Assembly (NCBI GenBank): GCA_002359635.1
Contig: DENJ01000090.1
Span: 232-31,521, forward strand
Length of the DNA: 31,290 bases
Reading direction: 5' to 3'
Source of the DNA: Burkholderiales bacterium UBA2647
GTDB lineage: Bacteria; Pseudomonadota; Gammaproteobacteria; Burkholderiales; Burkholderiaceae_E
The position numbers and the translations under genes are program-made. Below the pieces are notes generated by a model. It searched no databases. It was not told the DNA's origin and saw nothing but the letters and a program-made list of their open reading frames with translations. Below, one piece after another: positions 1 to 7,809 of the stretch. Every line of letters starts with the position of its first letter. The first letter of the stretch is position 1.

Positions 1-188
1 TCGCTCACATCGCGGAGCACTCTTGGTCGCAAGGCCAGGCGATCGATCGACCAACGATTGCGTCGCAGCGTCGCCTCCGACTCCGTGCCGCCAACAATAT
101 ACTGCCAATGATTTTCGTTAAGGTGCTGTCTTGCCTTGCGAATGATTTCATGCAAGGTTAAGAACTCGCCTGTCATCGGAAAACTCAT
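1..188 (-). CDS. FMN-dependent 2-hydroxy-acid dehydrogenase (N-terminal fragment, cut by window edge)
   Basis: Only the first 62 codons are visible; the gene runs off the left edge. The fragment contains a YIVGGTESEATLRRNR segment followed by FDR-like and LRPRVLRDVS segments, the characteristic N-terminus of the LldD / glycolate oxidase / mandelate dehydrogenase family. These enzymes oxidise 2-hydroxy acids to 2-oxo acids using FMN. The ATG at 188 follows the stop of the upstream small gene by 13 bases, with an AGG Shine-Dalgarno core between, so the two are probably co-transcribed. Substrate cannot be told from the fragment. The FMN-binding and catalytic His/Arg residues lie beyond the window. 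Confidence 0.85.
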   Translation of the reverse strand, partial: MSFPMTGEFLTLHEIIRKARQHLNENHWQYIVGGTESEATLRRNRWSIDRLALRPRVLRDVS

Positions 189-201
189 CGTCGGGTAACC
201 T

Positions 202-567
202 CTACGAAACCTGCGCAGCAGCCTGCGCAATGAGTTCACGCAGCAAATGCTGCCTGTTCGACGTGTAGGGTCGCACCTGTTCGGGCCAGCGCCCCTTCTC
301 AACGGCGATCGCCCACGCTTCAGAATGAATAACATCCGGACTGCTTAAGGTGTATACCGCCAAATAACGCGCCACGCCCTCGGTCGCCAGGGCTTTTCGC
401 TGACCGCCGATCAAGACCTCACCATCGATAAGCCTTGAACGTTCCACCCGCAGCACACCGGGCACTTTAAGCAGTTCGGGCACATGTTCAAGATCATAGA
501 CTTCGTTGAAGAGGGCTTCTTTGTCAGGTTGCACATCCATGGCAACAAAAAACTGATAACGACTCAT
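202..567 (-). CDS. small dimeric alpha/beta-barrel (EthD/DUF4286-like) protein
   Basis: This is a 121-residue soluble protein with no signal peptide. The open frame extends six codons further (to 585), but the ATG at 567 has a well-placed AAGGAG seven bases upstream, giving an N-terminus MSRYQFFVAMDV typical of ferredoxin-like dimeric barrels. The pattern (a YQFF strand, an EALFNEVYDLEHVPELLKVPG helix region, a YLAVYTLSSPDV strand) resembles small EthD-like proteins found beside degradative enzymes. Its function is unknown; such proteins are often putative lactonases, isomerases or ligand-binding dimers. It lies 13 bases upstream of the FMN-dependent hydroxy-acid dehydrogenase, which suggests a shared catabolic role, and is divergent from an MFS transporter. 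The family call rests on pattern only. Confidence 0.7.
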   Translation of the reverse strand: MSRYQFFVAMDVQPDKEALFNEVYDLEHVPELLKVPGVLRVERSRLIDGEVLIGGQRKALATEGVARYLAVYTLSSPDVIHSEAWAIAVEKGRWPEQVRPYTSNRQHLLRELIAQAAAQVS

Positions 568-662
568 TACAGACTCCTTAAGCACAAGCTCTGATCATGT
601 TTTACGGATTCTGAACTAGACTTGAGCAACCGAGCAGCGCACAAGGTTCCGAAAGCACATTA

Positions 663-1832
663 GTGAGCACCTCAGCATCCAAACAACTTCTCATTGCAGC
701 AAGTCTTGCCAATCTTCCCTTCGGGACGATTTACGCTTTTAGCGTATTGCTCAAACCCATGGAGTCAGCGCTATCGCTGCAGCGCGCTGACATGACGCTG
801 GTGTTTGGCTTGGCAAGTATCGTGCTCACAGCCGGCATGAATATCGCTCCAAGCCTCTACCGGCATTTGTCGATCCCGCGCCTCATTACTGCAGCAAGCC
901 TTGTTGCTGCGACGGGCCTTGCGCTCACGGCAGTTGCAGAAAGTAAAATCGGTCTTATTTTTTCTTATAGCGTTCTATTTGGCCTGGGCGGCGGTATTGT
1001 GTTCACCAGCGTCCAACAACTCGTCAACCAGTTTGATTTTCCCAACCGTGGCCTGATCAATGGCTATGTGGTGAGCCTATATCCCCTGGGTGCAATGTTC
1101 GGCGCGCCACTGATGGGCTGGTCGATTGAGTCAATCGGTTTAAGGCAAACCCTCGGCTTGCTTGCCGCGGTCATCGGATGCAGCGGAGTATTCGCTAGCT
1201 TCTTGATTCGTCATACGGCGAAGCAAAGCCGTCAGCACAAACATCCTGCCATGGCACCCGAGCGCATGACGCAATGGCCACTTTTTCTGAGGCTTAGCGC
1301 AGTTTTTACGCTTGCAGCCTCAGCCGGCTTGATGGTCATGAGTCAGGCGGCAGGCATCATGCAGGCCTACGGGGCGGGCTTAGGCAGCGCCTTAGGGGCA
1401 ACCACGCTCATCACGGCTGCCATCGCTGCAGCCAGGATCGGTGGTGGCTGGTTGATCGACCGCTTTGCTTTGCCCCATGTGATGGCGGCCGCGCAACTCT
1501 GGGCACTGTGTGGTGCGGTGTTACTGAGCCTGTGGCCTTCGGCCCAAAGCGCCCTGCCTGGTCTTGCCATGATTGGGATGGGTTACGGACTGATCTCAGG
1601 CGCCTCTGCAGGCGCCATCGCACAGGCTTGGCCTCAAAGCGCCTTTGGTCTGGTTGCCAGTCGACTGTATATCGGATGGTGCCTGGCAGCGATTTGCCTG
1701 CCGGTGATTGCTGCGGGCTTATACGATGCAAGCGGTAATTACCGGCACGCCGTGCTGATTGCCGGTGCAGTCAATCTGCTTGCGATGGGTCTTGCGCTTC
1801 GACTGCCATCGCTGGGGAAAAAAGCCGCCTAA
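663..1832 (+). CDS. MFS transporter (OFA/monocarboxylate-like)
   Basis: A 389-residue polytopic membrane protein with about twelve hydrophobic segments in two six-helix halves, separated by a polar cytoplasmic loop near residues 180-205 (RHTAKQSRQHKHP). The first helix begins almost at the N-terminus (NLPFGTIYAFSVLLKPM), and a glycine-rich segment GLGGGIVFTSVQQ resembles oxalate/formate antiporter-like MFS members. The chosen start is GTG at 663; the Shine-Dalgarno is weak, but no better in-frame start keeps the first helix. It is divergent from the hydroxy-acid dehydrogenase pair, so an organic-acid substrate is a plausible inference. It ends tail-to-tail with the LysE-type exporter. Confidence 0.85.
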   Translation: MSTSASKQLLIAASLANLPFGTIYAFSVLLKPMESALSLQRADMTLVFGLASIVLTAGMNIAPSLYRHLSIPRLITAASLVAATGLALTAVAESKIGLIFSYSVLFGLGGGIVFTSVQQLVNQFDFPNRGLINGYVVSLYPLGAMFGAPLMGWSIESIGLRQTLGLLAAVIGCSGVFASFLIRHTAKQSRQHKHPAMAPERMTQWPLFLRLSAVFTLAASAGLMVMSQAAGIMQAYGAGLGSALGATTLITAAIAAARIGGGWLIDRFALPHVMAAAQLWALCGAVLLSLWPSAQSALPGLAMIGMGYGLISGASAGAIAQAWPQSAFGLVASRLYIGWCLAAICLPVIAAGLYDASGNYRHAVLIAGAVNLLAMGLALRLPSLGKKAA

Positions 1833-1864
1833 GCGCTGTTTGAAAATCTAAGCGCTGTTTGAAA
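1829..1864. repeat. tandem 17-bp duplication at convergent gene ends
   Basis: The 17-mer CTAAGCGCTGTTTGAAA occurs at 1829-1845 and again at 1848-1864, separated by two bases (period 19). The first copy contains the TAA stop of the plus-strand MFS gene; the second contains the TAG stop and last codons of the minus-strand LysE-type gene. It looks like a small local duplication or slippage product. No hairpin with a T-run is formed, so it is not an obvious terminator. Confidence 0.85.
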
Positions 1865-2486
1865 GTGCCAATCGAATCGCGAAAGCGATCATGATGAGGC
1901 CCGCTGATTTTTCTAGCATCCATACCCATTTATCCTGCTGCCGGAACTTGTCCGCCAATCGAATGACGATGAGGGACAAGCAAAGGCCATAAATCAAGGT
2001 CAGGCAAGCGACCGTGAATGCAAGAATCCCCAGACCGATCCAGGCGCGCGAACGGTCTGACTGAATAAAGATTGGAAAAAAAGCCATATAGAAAACAATC
2101 GCTTTAGGATTAAAAACCGTGATCAACCAAGCCTGTCGGAAGTAGCGTCCGGGACGGATCGCGATAATCGGCCTGGCGGCTGAACGCGCAAACAGCATGG
2201 AAGCACCAAGCCAGATCAAGTACGCGGCGCCAAGCCATTGCAAGGCATGAAATGCGGCGGGATAGGCAAGCAGCACGGCCGCCATTCCTGCCATCGCAAG
2301 CGCAATCAAGCATTGATCGCCTACGATCACACCCAGTGTTGCCGCAAGCCCACCCGACAAGCCGGCAAGACTGGTTGAAGTGATCAGCGCAAGGTTTCCA
2401 GGACCCGGCACCAAAAGGAAAACAATGACCGCGATCACAAAGGCCTGAAAATCGCGGATACCTAAATCAGCAATCAGTGTAAGCAA
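1848..2486 (-). CDS. LysE/RhtB-family amino-acid or metabolite exporter
   Basis: A 212-residue protein with about six hydrophobic segments and the LysE-superfamily signature VPGPGNLALI near residue 26, followed by a G-rich helix (LSGGLAATLGVIVGD) and WLGAAYLIWLGASML, all typical of RhtB-type exporters of amino acids or homoserine lactones. Translation appears to start at TTG 2486, with a GGA about eight bases upstream. It follows the RraA-family gene by 12 bases and is probably the last gene of the TTT operon. The substrate is not deducible. Length is normal for the family. Confidence 0.85.
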   Translation of the reverse strand: MLTLIADLGIRDFQAFVIAVIVFLLVPGPGNLALITSTSLAGLSGGLAATLGVIVGDQCLIALAMAGMAAVLLAYPAAFHALQWLGAAYLIWLGASMLFARSAARPIIAIRPGRYFRQAWLITVFNPKAIVFYMAFFPIFIQSDRSRAWIGLGILAFTVACLTLIYGLCLSLIVIRLADKFRQQDKWVWMLEKSAGLIMIAFAIRLALSNSA

Positions 2487-2498
2487 GCTTGAGGTCCG

Positions 2499-3251
2499 TC
2501 AATGGATGTCGGCCGCCTCCTTGAGCGCCTCCTGCAGCACCTGCCAATTGAAGCCCTTTCGTTTGGAGGCACCGATAATCACCGCCTCACGTTGCGTCAG
2601 CAATTTGACAGCCTTTGCAATCTCGCCTGCAGCATGCAGCGGAATGACCACGGCGCCGTGCATATCAGCATGAATCAGGTCGCCAGACCGCACCGACATC
2701 CCACAGACAGTCACGGCAAGTCCCATGTCAACCACATGCACATGGGCATGGCTTGGTTTGACGCTTCCGGCAAGCATTTGAAATCCTTTGGCATTCATCG
2801 GTACATCCCGAATGCAGCCGTTTGTGATGACGCCGAGCGCACCGAGTCCACGATGCACATGCGAGTTGACTTCGCCCCAAAATGAACCATAGCCCGCACG
2901 CACCCCATCAATATCCTGCATCACCACGATACTCGGCTTCGGCCCGCCTTCATCAACATACCGATACCAGCTAACCCGGGTTTCCCTTTCGTCGGCGGCG
3001 TTGCGTTGGGATGGTTCGGCAGATCGGATGGTACAAGTTCTCGCAAAGCCGACGATAGGCGGCAGTGCTGGATAAATACAATTCAAGGGCTCAACGGTGT
3101 AGCCGAAAAGGCGTCGTTCAGGTGTAATGATTTCGAGTGCGTTACAAATGGTAGGCGTATCAAAACTTTGTAACAGCTTCAAAGTTTTTGCATCAACCAC
3201 TTCCAGTTGTGCGCTGTTCGAGCCAGCAGCCTTTTGTTTAGACTTATTCAT
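2499..3251 (-). CDS. RraA-family protein (HMG/CHA aldolase-like)
   Basis: A 250-residue soluble protein of the RraA / 4-hydroxy-4-methyl-2-oxoglutarate aldolase family. It has the family core GVITNGCIRDV, whose Arg148-Asp149 pair binds substrate and metal, preceded by the glycine-containing GEVNSHVHRGLGALG stretch and followed by VRSGDLIHADMHGAVVIP. Members either are class II aldolases / oxaloacetate decarboxylases acting on 2-oxo-acid products or, as true RraA, inhibit RNase E. The roughly 30-residue N-terminal extension and the location 44 bases behind tctA favour the enzymatic, catabolic role. The ATG at 3251 is preceded by a GGGG stretch about 11 bases upstream. The exact substrate is unknown. 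Confidence 0.88.
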   Translation of the reverse strand: MNKSKQKAAGSNSAQLEVVDAKTLKLLQSFDTPTICNALEIITPERRLFGYTVEPLNCIYPALPPIVGFARTCTIRSAEPSQRNAADERETRVSWYRYVDEGGPKPSIVVMQDIDGVRAGYGSFWGEVNSHVHRGLGALGVITNGCIRDVPMNAKGFQMLAGSVKPSHAHVHVVDMGLAVTVCGMSVRSGDLIHADMHGAVVIPLHAAGEIAKAVKLLTQREAVIIGASKRKGFNWQVLQEALKEAADIH

Positions 3252-3295
3252 GGACGACTGCCCCTTTTCTGATTGATGTTGTCATGCTTTTGCGC

Positions 3296-4828
3296 TTAAA
3301 AATCCGCATCGGCCTGCTGATCGATATTCAGGCCTCGGCGCCTTTGACGAAGGTGTTGCCAGACTGCCGCAGCCACCGAGCATACGGCGGCCAGCAACAG
3401 CGCACCTGAAATCGGCCTCAGCAAAAACTGCAGCGGATCGGGATCTGTCATCAGGGCGCGGATCATATTGATTTCGATTTGATCACCTAGTATCACGCCG
3501 AGAATAAATGGCGCGAGCGGAAAGCCGAGCTTGACCATCGCATAACCGAACACACCAAAAACCAGAAGAATCCAGACTGAGGACATGGTGTTGCCAAGCG
3601 CATAGGCACCGATCACACAAAGCACCAAAACCATTGGGAAAAGGACTGACTTGGGCACGGTCACGATGCGAATCATCCAACGCATCAAGACGGCCAGAAT
3701 GATCAAAACCACCGGATGCGCAAGAATGTAAGCGGCAAACATGCCATAGGCCAAGGGTCCATTCTGGCTTACAAACAAGGGGCCTGATTGAATACCGTGA
3801 ATGGTGAGCGCACCGAGCATCACCGCGGTGACAGCGTCTCCGGGAATTCCAAAAGCCATAATGGTGACCAGAGAGCCGGCAACATTAGCATTGTTGGAAG
3901 CTTCTGAAGCAATGATGCCCTCGGGCGCCCCTTTGCCGAATTGTTCGGGGTTTTTCGAAAACTTCTTCGCCTGATCATAGGCGAGCATGTTTGCCGCGCT
4001 CCCGCCGATGGCAGGCAAAACCCCCACCACAAGCCCGATGAACGAGGCCCACAACAAGACGAAGGGACGGGAAATAATCTCCCATAAAACCTTCAGATGG
4101 CTCACCGCGAGGTTGACTTTTTGCGCCGCAGCGGTTTGAAGTTGCTGCTCCGAACCAAGCTTTTCGATATCGCTCATGATCTGGGCGAATGCAAAAGTCC
4201 CGATCAGCACCGGAAGAAACGGGATTCCGCCCTCGAGGCTTGAAATACCCAGCGTGAGCCTCTCCTTACCCATCACCGGATCATTACCCAATACCGTGAC
4301 CACCAGGCCTAAGCCACCCGCGATTAAGCCCTTGACCATGGACGATTCAACAAGCCCCGCAACCATGGAAAGCGCAAGTACAAAGAGTGAAAAATACTCC
4401 CAAGGCCCGAACTCAAGCGCAAGCCTGGCAAGCGGACCAGTACTCGCAACGAGCACGATCGCACCGAGTAATCCCCCAATCAAGGAGGCGTAAACCCCCA
4501 GCCACACCGCGCGCCCCGGTTCGCCGCGACGACTCATTGGAAAACCATCAAACATGGTCGCCACTGAGGACGGCTTGCCTGGAATGCCCAGCAAACATGA
4601 GGTGATCAGGCCACCGGTTTCACCGCCAACATAGACCCCGATCATTGCTGCGAGCCCCTGCAAGGGCTCAAGCCCGAAGGTAAAGGGCAAGACCACGATG
4701 ATGGTCATGGTGATGGTAATCCCCGGCAAGGCGCCGCCGATAACACCGATAAGCGTACCGATCACCAGCGGGATGAGGTACTTCAGATCCATCAAGGTGA
4801 CCATGCCTTGGCCTAACAGCTCAAACAT
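3296..4828 (-). CDS. tctA: tripartite tricarboxylate transporter large permease TctA
   Basis: A 510-residue integral membrane protein. The open frame extends 35 codons upstream (to 4933), but ATG 4828 has a GGAA Shine-Dalgarno and gives the usual TctA N-terminus ahead of the first helix. Visible family blocks are GGALPGITITMT, the VGGETGG and IPGKPSSVATMFDGFPM motifs near the N-terminus, and a matching second half around AIGGSAANMLAYDQAKKFSK and EASNNANVAGSLV. With TctB it forms the Na+/H+-driven inner-membrane channel for carboxylates captured by the periplasmic TctC. It sits 46 bases behind tctB and upstream of the RraA-family gene. Ligand is unknown, but probably a di- or tricarboxylate or other organic acid. 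Confidence 0.93.
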   Translation of the reverse strand: MFELLGQGMVTLMDLKYLIPLVIGTLIGVIGGALPGITITMTIIVVLPFTFGLEPLQGLAAMIGVYVGGETGGLITSCLLGIPGKPSSVATMFDGFPMSRRGEPGRAVWLGVYASLIGGLLGAIVLVASTGPLARLALEFGPWEYFSLFVLALSMVAGLVESSMVKGLIAGGLGLVVTVLGNDPVMGKERLTLGISSLEGGIPFLPVLIGTFAFAQIMSDIEKLGSEQQLQTAAAQKVNLAVSHLKVLWEIISRPFVLLWASFIGLVVGVLPAIGGSAANMLAYDQAKKFSKNPEQFGKGAPEGIIASEASNNANVAGSLVTIMAFGIPGDAVTAVMLGALTIHGIQSGPLFVSQNGPLAYGMFAAYILAHPVVLIILAVLMRWMIRIVTVPKSVLFPMVLVLCVIGAYALGNTMSSVWILLVFGVFGYAMVKLGFPLAPFILGVILGDQIEINMIRALMTDPDPLQFLLRPISGALLLAAVCSVAAAVWQHLRQRRRGLNIDQQADADF

Positions 4829-4874
4829 GCTTTTCCATGTTGTTGTTGGTGACGCCCCATGACGCACCTCAATT

Positions 4875-5384
4875 TCAGAACGATGTCCAACGGCCTCTGG
4901 GCAGCAGGACAGCGAGATAGCGCTCAAAAACAAAAAACGTCACAAAGGCTGCGATGAGAGCGAGCAAGACAATTCGCAGCCAAGCCTTTGGCGAGCGAGG
5001 CGGATCGAGCAAATAGCTTGATGCAGCCACATAGGCAAGCGTTGAGATTCGAAAGCCCAGCCCTGACATGGCTGCAATGTAGACCGCAAACAGGGAAAAA
5101 TGTAGGACAACCTTCTGGTAATGCCCTGCAAAGCCCAAAAGCCTTGTTGTTAAAGGCTCTGCCGCCTCTTGGGACTGACGCTCACGCCGAGCGTCCACCA
5201 CCAGCAACCAAAGCCCCAGTAAGGCCGTGAAGCCCAGCACGATCCTGGGGTAAAACCCAGGACCGACCGGAACCAGGGGCATATCGGGAAGACCGATCGT
5301 GAGAAAAAAAAGGACTGCACTGAACACAAAAACACTCAGCCCAGCCCATCCATCGCTGCTCAAGGCCGGGAATCCCTTAAGCAT
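4875..5384 (-). CDS. tctB: tripartite tricarboxylate transporter small permease TctB
   Basis: A 169-residue membrane protein with about four to five hydrophobic segments (near residues 14-33, 46-63, 90-112, 134-155) and the TctB hallmark PLVPVGPGFYPRIV after the first helix. The ATG at 5384 directly abuts the TAA of tctC, implying translational coupling. TctB is the small membrane subunit that partners TctA. Its place between tctC and tctA is the canonical gene order. Confidence 0.92.
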   Translation of the reverse strand: MLKGFPALSSDGWAGLSVFVFSAVLFFLTIGLPDMPLVPVGPGFYPRIVLGFTALLGLWLLVVDARRERQSQEAAEPLTTRLLGFAGHYQKVVLHFSLFAVYIAAMSGLGFRISTLAYVAASSYLLDPPRSPKAWLRIVLLALIAAFVTFFVFERYLAVLLPRGRWTSF

Positions 5385-6347
5385 TTAGCGACGCATCAAG
5401 CCAAGGTCTTTGGCCAGGAGAGCGTTCTCATCATCGGTTGACTTAAGCCAGGCTGCGTACTGCGATCGATTTAAGAATTTCACCTCTGTCGCCTGCTTCT
5501 TCATCGAGTCCGCATAGGCCGCTTCCTTGGTGGCCGCAGCGCAAGCTGACTCAAGCTTTGCGATAACTGCTGCAGGCGTGCCCTTCGGAACAAGAAGTCC
5601 GCGACTCACTTCATAGACCACATTGACGCCCAACTCCTTGAGTGTCGGAACGCTTGGCATTTCAGCGCTACGCTTCTCACTGGCAATCGCAATAAAGCGG
5701 AGTTGTCCGGCCTCTACCTTCCCCTTTTGCGTCATGTTCGAATCGGTGAGATCAATATGTCCGCCTAGGATCGCGTTCATACGCGGGGCCAAACCGTCAT
5801 AGGACACATACTTAAATTTTATACCGGCAGCCTTTTCAACCATCGCCGGGAAGAAGTGACTGGTTGATCCCAGGGTTGCACCCACACTGATCGCGCCCGG
5901 CCTCGCTTTTGCGTCTGCCAGCAAGCCCGCCCAGTCCTTCCACGCCGTCTTTGCGCTTGAGGTAAGAACCGATGGCGTTGCCGAAATCATGCATACGGGC
6001 TCAAAGTCGGTGTACTTTACATCACCAATACCGGTATAGTAAGCAGAATGAATATAATCATGGACGGCATAAAGTGTGTAGCCGTCAGCAGGCGCTTCCT
6101 TAGCCTCTTTCGCACCTTTGGTACCAGATGCACCACCAACATTGGCGATGACCACCGGTTGGCCGAGGTGCTTTTGAAGCCCTGGCGCAAAAGGTCGAAA
6201 GATATTATCGGTATCACCCCCTGCCGCCCAGGGGACGATCAGTTTGACAGGCCGATCCGGGTAGGCCTGTGCAAGGCCCGCAGCGGTACCAAAGCCCAGG
6301 CCGACAACACAACTCAGCAGCGTCTTAAACATGGTTAATTGGGGCAT
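5385..6347 (-). CDS. tctC: TctC/Bug-family periplasmic receptor of the TTT system
   Basis: A 320-residue periplasmic solute-binding protein. The open frame continues 67 codons upstream, but ATG 6347 has a strong AAGGAG eight bases before it and is followed by a normal Sec signal peptide (hydrophobic LLSCVVGLGFGTAAGLAQA, probable cleavage after AQA). The mature start YPDRPVKLIVPWAAGGDTD is the Bug signature; the backbone and Asp of this loop usually bind a ligand carboxylate. It is the first gene of tctCBA and abuts tctB without a gap, so it is very likely the cognate receptor. It is divergent from the NIPSNAP gene across a 218-base intergenic region. Confidence 0.93.
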   Translation of the reverse strand: MPQLTMFKTLLSCVVGLGFGTAAGLAQAYPDRPVKLIVPWAAGGDTDNIFRPFAPGLQKHLGQPVVIANVGGASGTKGAKEAKEAPADGYTLYAVHDYIHSAYYTGIGDVKYTDFEPVCMISATPSVLTSSAKTAWKDWAGLLADAKARPGAISVGATLGSTSHFFPAMVEKAAGIKFKYVSYDGLAPRMNAILGGHIDLTDSNMTQKGKVEAGQLRFIAIASEKRSAEMPSVPTLKELGVNVVYEVSRGLLVPKGTPAAVIAKLESACAAATKEAAYADSMKKQATEVKFLNRSQYAAWLKSTDDENALLAKDLGLMRR

Positions 6348-6470
6348 CGTGATCTCCTTGCACAAGAAACTCATCTTAAAGCCAAGAAAAGCGAAAAGCC
6401 CATGATTTCCCCGGGAATAAAATAGGGCAAGATTTCGACTTCCACCTTGTTTCCGAATCAGCGGCGTCTT

Positions 6471-6480
6471 TTCAGCTGAA
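6471..6480. promoter_or_regulatory. perfect 10-bp palindrome in the tctC/NIPSNAP divergent region
   Basis: TTCAGCTGAA is a perfect inverted repeat within the 218-base region (6348-6565) separating two divergent genes, so it could be an operator half or full site. No clear sigma70 -35/-10 pair could be fixed around it, and a 10-bp palindrome can occur by chance in 31 kb. Confidence 0.25.
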
Positions 6481-6565
6481 TTGGAACACCAATAGGGCCG
6501 CATCTCGCTTCGCCTGCGCTTCGCCCGCGCATCATGCCGCTTCACCATCAGGAGATTTGACCATC

Positions 6566-6907
6566 ATGTTGCTTGACCTTCGCACCTATGTTTGCCGCCC
6601 GGGCACTTTGAAAAAACATTTGGCACTTTATGAGCAAATGGGAAAGGCCGTGCAGACGCGGCACTTGGGAATGCCGCTTGCTTATCTCATCACCGAATCA
6701 GGCAATCCAAACGAATATGTGCATATTTGGATGTATGACGATGCGGCTGATCGGGCACGCCGCCGCGCGGCCATGCAAGCAGATCCGGGATGGCAGGCCT
6801 ATTTGGCAGAAAGCGCAAAGCTCGGTGCGCTCGAGCATCAACGCAACCAGTTGATGACCCCTGTTGATTTTTTCCCGGCCCCGCTTCGCACGCGCTCTGA
6901 GCCTTAA
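6566..6907 (+). CDS. NIPSNAP-family small protein
   Basis: A 113-residue soluble protein starting MLLDLRTYVCRPGTLKKHL, the typical NIPSNAP opening (an LR.Y strand followed by a G..... L helix), with a Y.HIWMYDDAADR block and WQAYLAES near the C-terminus. The open frame can start at TTG 6557, but AGGAG at 6550-6554 is too close to that codon and is well spaced (11 bases) for ATG 6566. NIPSNAP proteins are dimeric ferredoxin-like barrels of uncertain function, common next to catabolic and Bug/TTT genes in Betaproteobacteria. Divergence from tctC suggests co-regulation with the transporter. Confidence 0.88.
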   Translation: MLLDLRTYVCRPGTLKKHLALYEQMGKAVQTRHLGMPLAYLITESGNPNEYVHIWMYDDAADRARRRAAMQADPGWQAYLAESAKLGALEHQRNQLMTPVDFFPAPLRTRSEP

Positions 6908-6958
6908 AGCATGCTCGCGGATTAGGTTGGCAATTGTTGGGGCATCGGTGTTCGCCGA

Positions 6959-7801
6959 TCAGTTGAAGCCTTGCAAGCTTAACCGATCGAGTTCCAAAGC
7001 ACTAAAGCCTGCCTGCTGGCGTGCCAGAAGATTCATTGGTCCGCGGCTTCTTGACATGTGGTAGGTTTTCAGCAGATCAAAAAAATGCGCTTCAGGGTCC
7101 AGACCTTGGAGCGTACAAGCTTGGCGATACCAGTAAGTGCCGAGCCAGACATGACGCACTTCCTCCTCGAGTATCAGTGCCAAACATGCAGCAGCATCAG
7201 GGTCGCCATGCTGCTTTAGGCCCGCAATCATGGCGGGCGTGACATCAAGACCCCGGGCCTCCAGAACACGCGGCACGAGGGCCATTCTGGCAACCACATC
7301 GTGCTCGGTCTGTCTTGCCATATCCCACATGCCTCCATGGGCAGGGAAATCACCGTAGCTCGCCTGATAGCGTAACTTTAAATGCTGGTCCAACATCGCA
7401 AAATGACGCGTTTCGTCGATAGCCACACCGAGCCAATCGAGCATGAACTGCCCGGGCATCGCCTCAAATCGAAGCGCCGCGTCAAGTGCGAGGTGAATCG
7501 CATGCCATTCGATGTGGGCAATCGCATGAATGAGTTCGGCGCGCCCCCTGGTAGATCCAAGTCGTCTGCGGCCAACCTTTTGCGGCGACACAAGCGCGAG
7601 CGAGCTCGGGTAGGCAGGCCGGCGAACCGAGTCAGCCCAAGCAAGGGACGACGCTCTCTGAGGCATGGGCTTCGATACCAAGGCATCGGCAAGCCGCTTC
7701 ATCAGTTCAAGCTTATCCGCCACCGTTGCGGCTTCAAACGCCTCGCACGCGATGTTTTCAAGCGATGCTGCTAAAGGCTCAGCGTGGATGGCAGGATTCA
7801 T
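6959..7801 (-). CDS. DUF455 ferritin-like domain protein
   Basis: A 280-residue soluble protein of the DUF455 family. Carboxylate-bridged di-metal type motifs are visible: EWH (E98, H100), DETRH (E130, H133) and EEEVRH (E213/E214, H217), spaced as in a four-helix ferritin-like bundle. The frame also allows GTG 7813, but ATG 7801 has AGGTGA at 7815-7810 with an 8-base spacer. That Shine-Dalgarno includes the TGA stop of the ABC ATPase gene, so translation is probably coupled. The family's biochemical function is not established. It is the last gene of the oxyR-tupB-tupC run, which hints at a link to peroxide or metal handling (inference). Confidence 0.88.
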   Translation of the reverse strand: MNPAIHAEPLAASLENIACEAFEAATVADKLELMKRLADALVSKPMPQRASSLAWADSVRRPAYPSSLALVSPQKVGRRRLGSTRGRAELIHAIAHIEWHAIHLALDAALRFEAMPGQFMLDWLGVAIDETRHFAMLDQHLKLRYQASYGDFPAHGGMWDMARQTEHDVVARMALVPRVLEARGLDVTPAMIAGLKQHGDPDAAACLALILEEEVRHVWLGTYWYRQACTLQGLDPEAHFFDLLKTYHMSRSRGPMNLLARQQAGFSALELDRLSLQGFN

Positions 7802-7809
7802 CGCGTCGA

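Noticed and set aside
4829..4933. 35-residue N-terminal extension of TctA overlapping tctB
   Set aside because: It is not typical of TctA; ATG 4828 has a Shine-Dalgarno and gives the family N-terminus.
6404..6417. Imperfect palindrome around CCCCGGGAA in the tctC leader
   Set aside because: The arms are short and mismatched; not distinguishable from chance.
6348..6548. 67-residue N-terminal extension of tctC
   Set aside because: It would place a non-signal basic sequence before an intact signal peptide; the ATG at 6347 has an ideal AAGGAG.
6944..6959. Hairpin ATCGGT-gttc-GCCGAT between convergent NIPSNAP and DUF455 genes as a terminator
   Set aside because: The stem has only six pairs including a G-T wobble, and there is no T-run on either strand.
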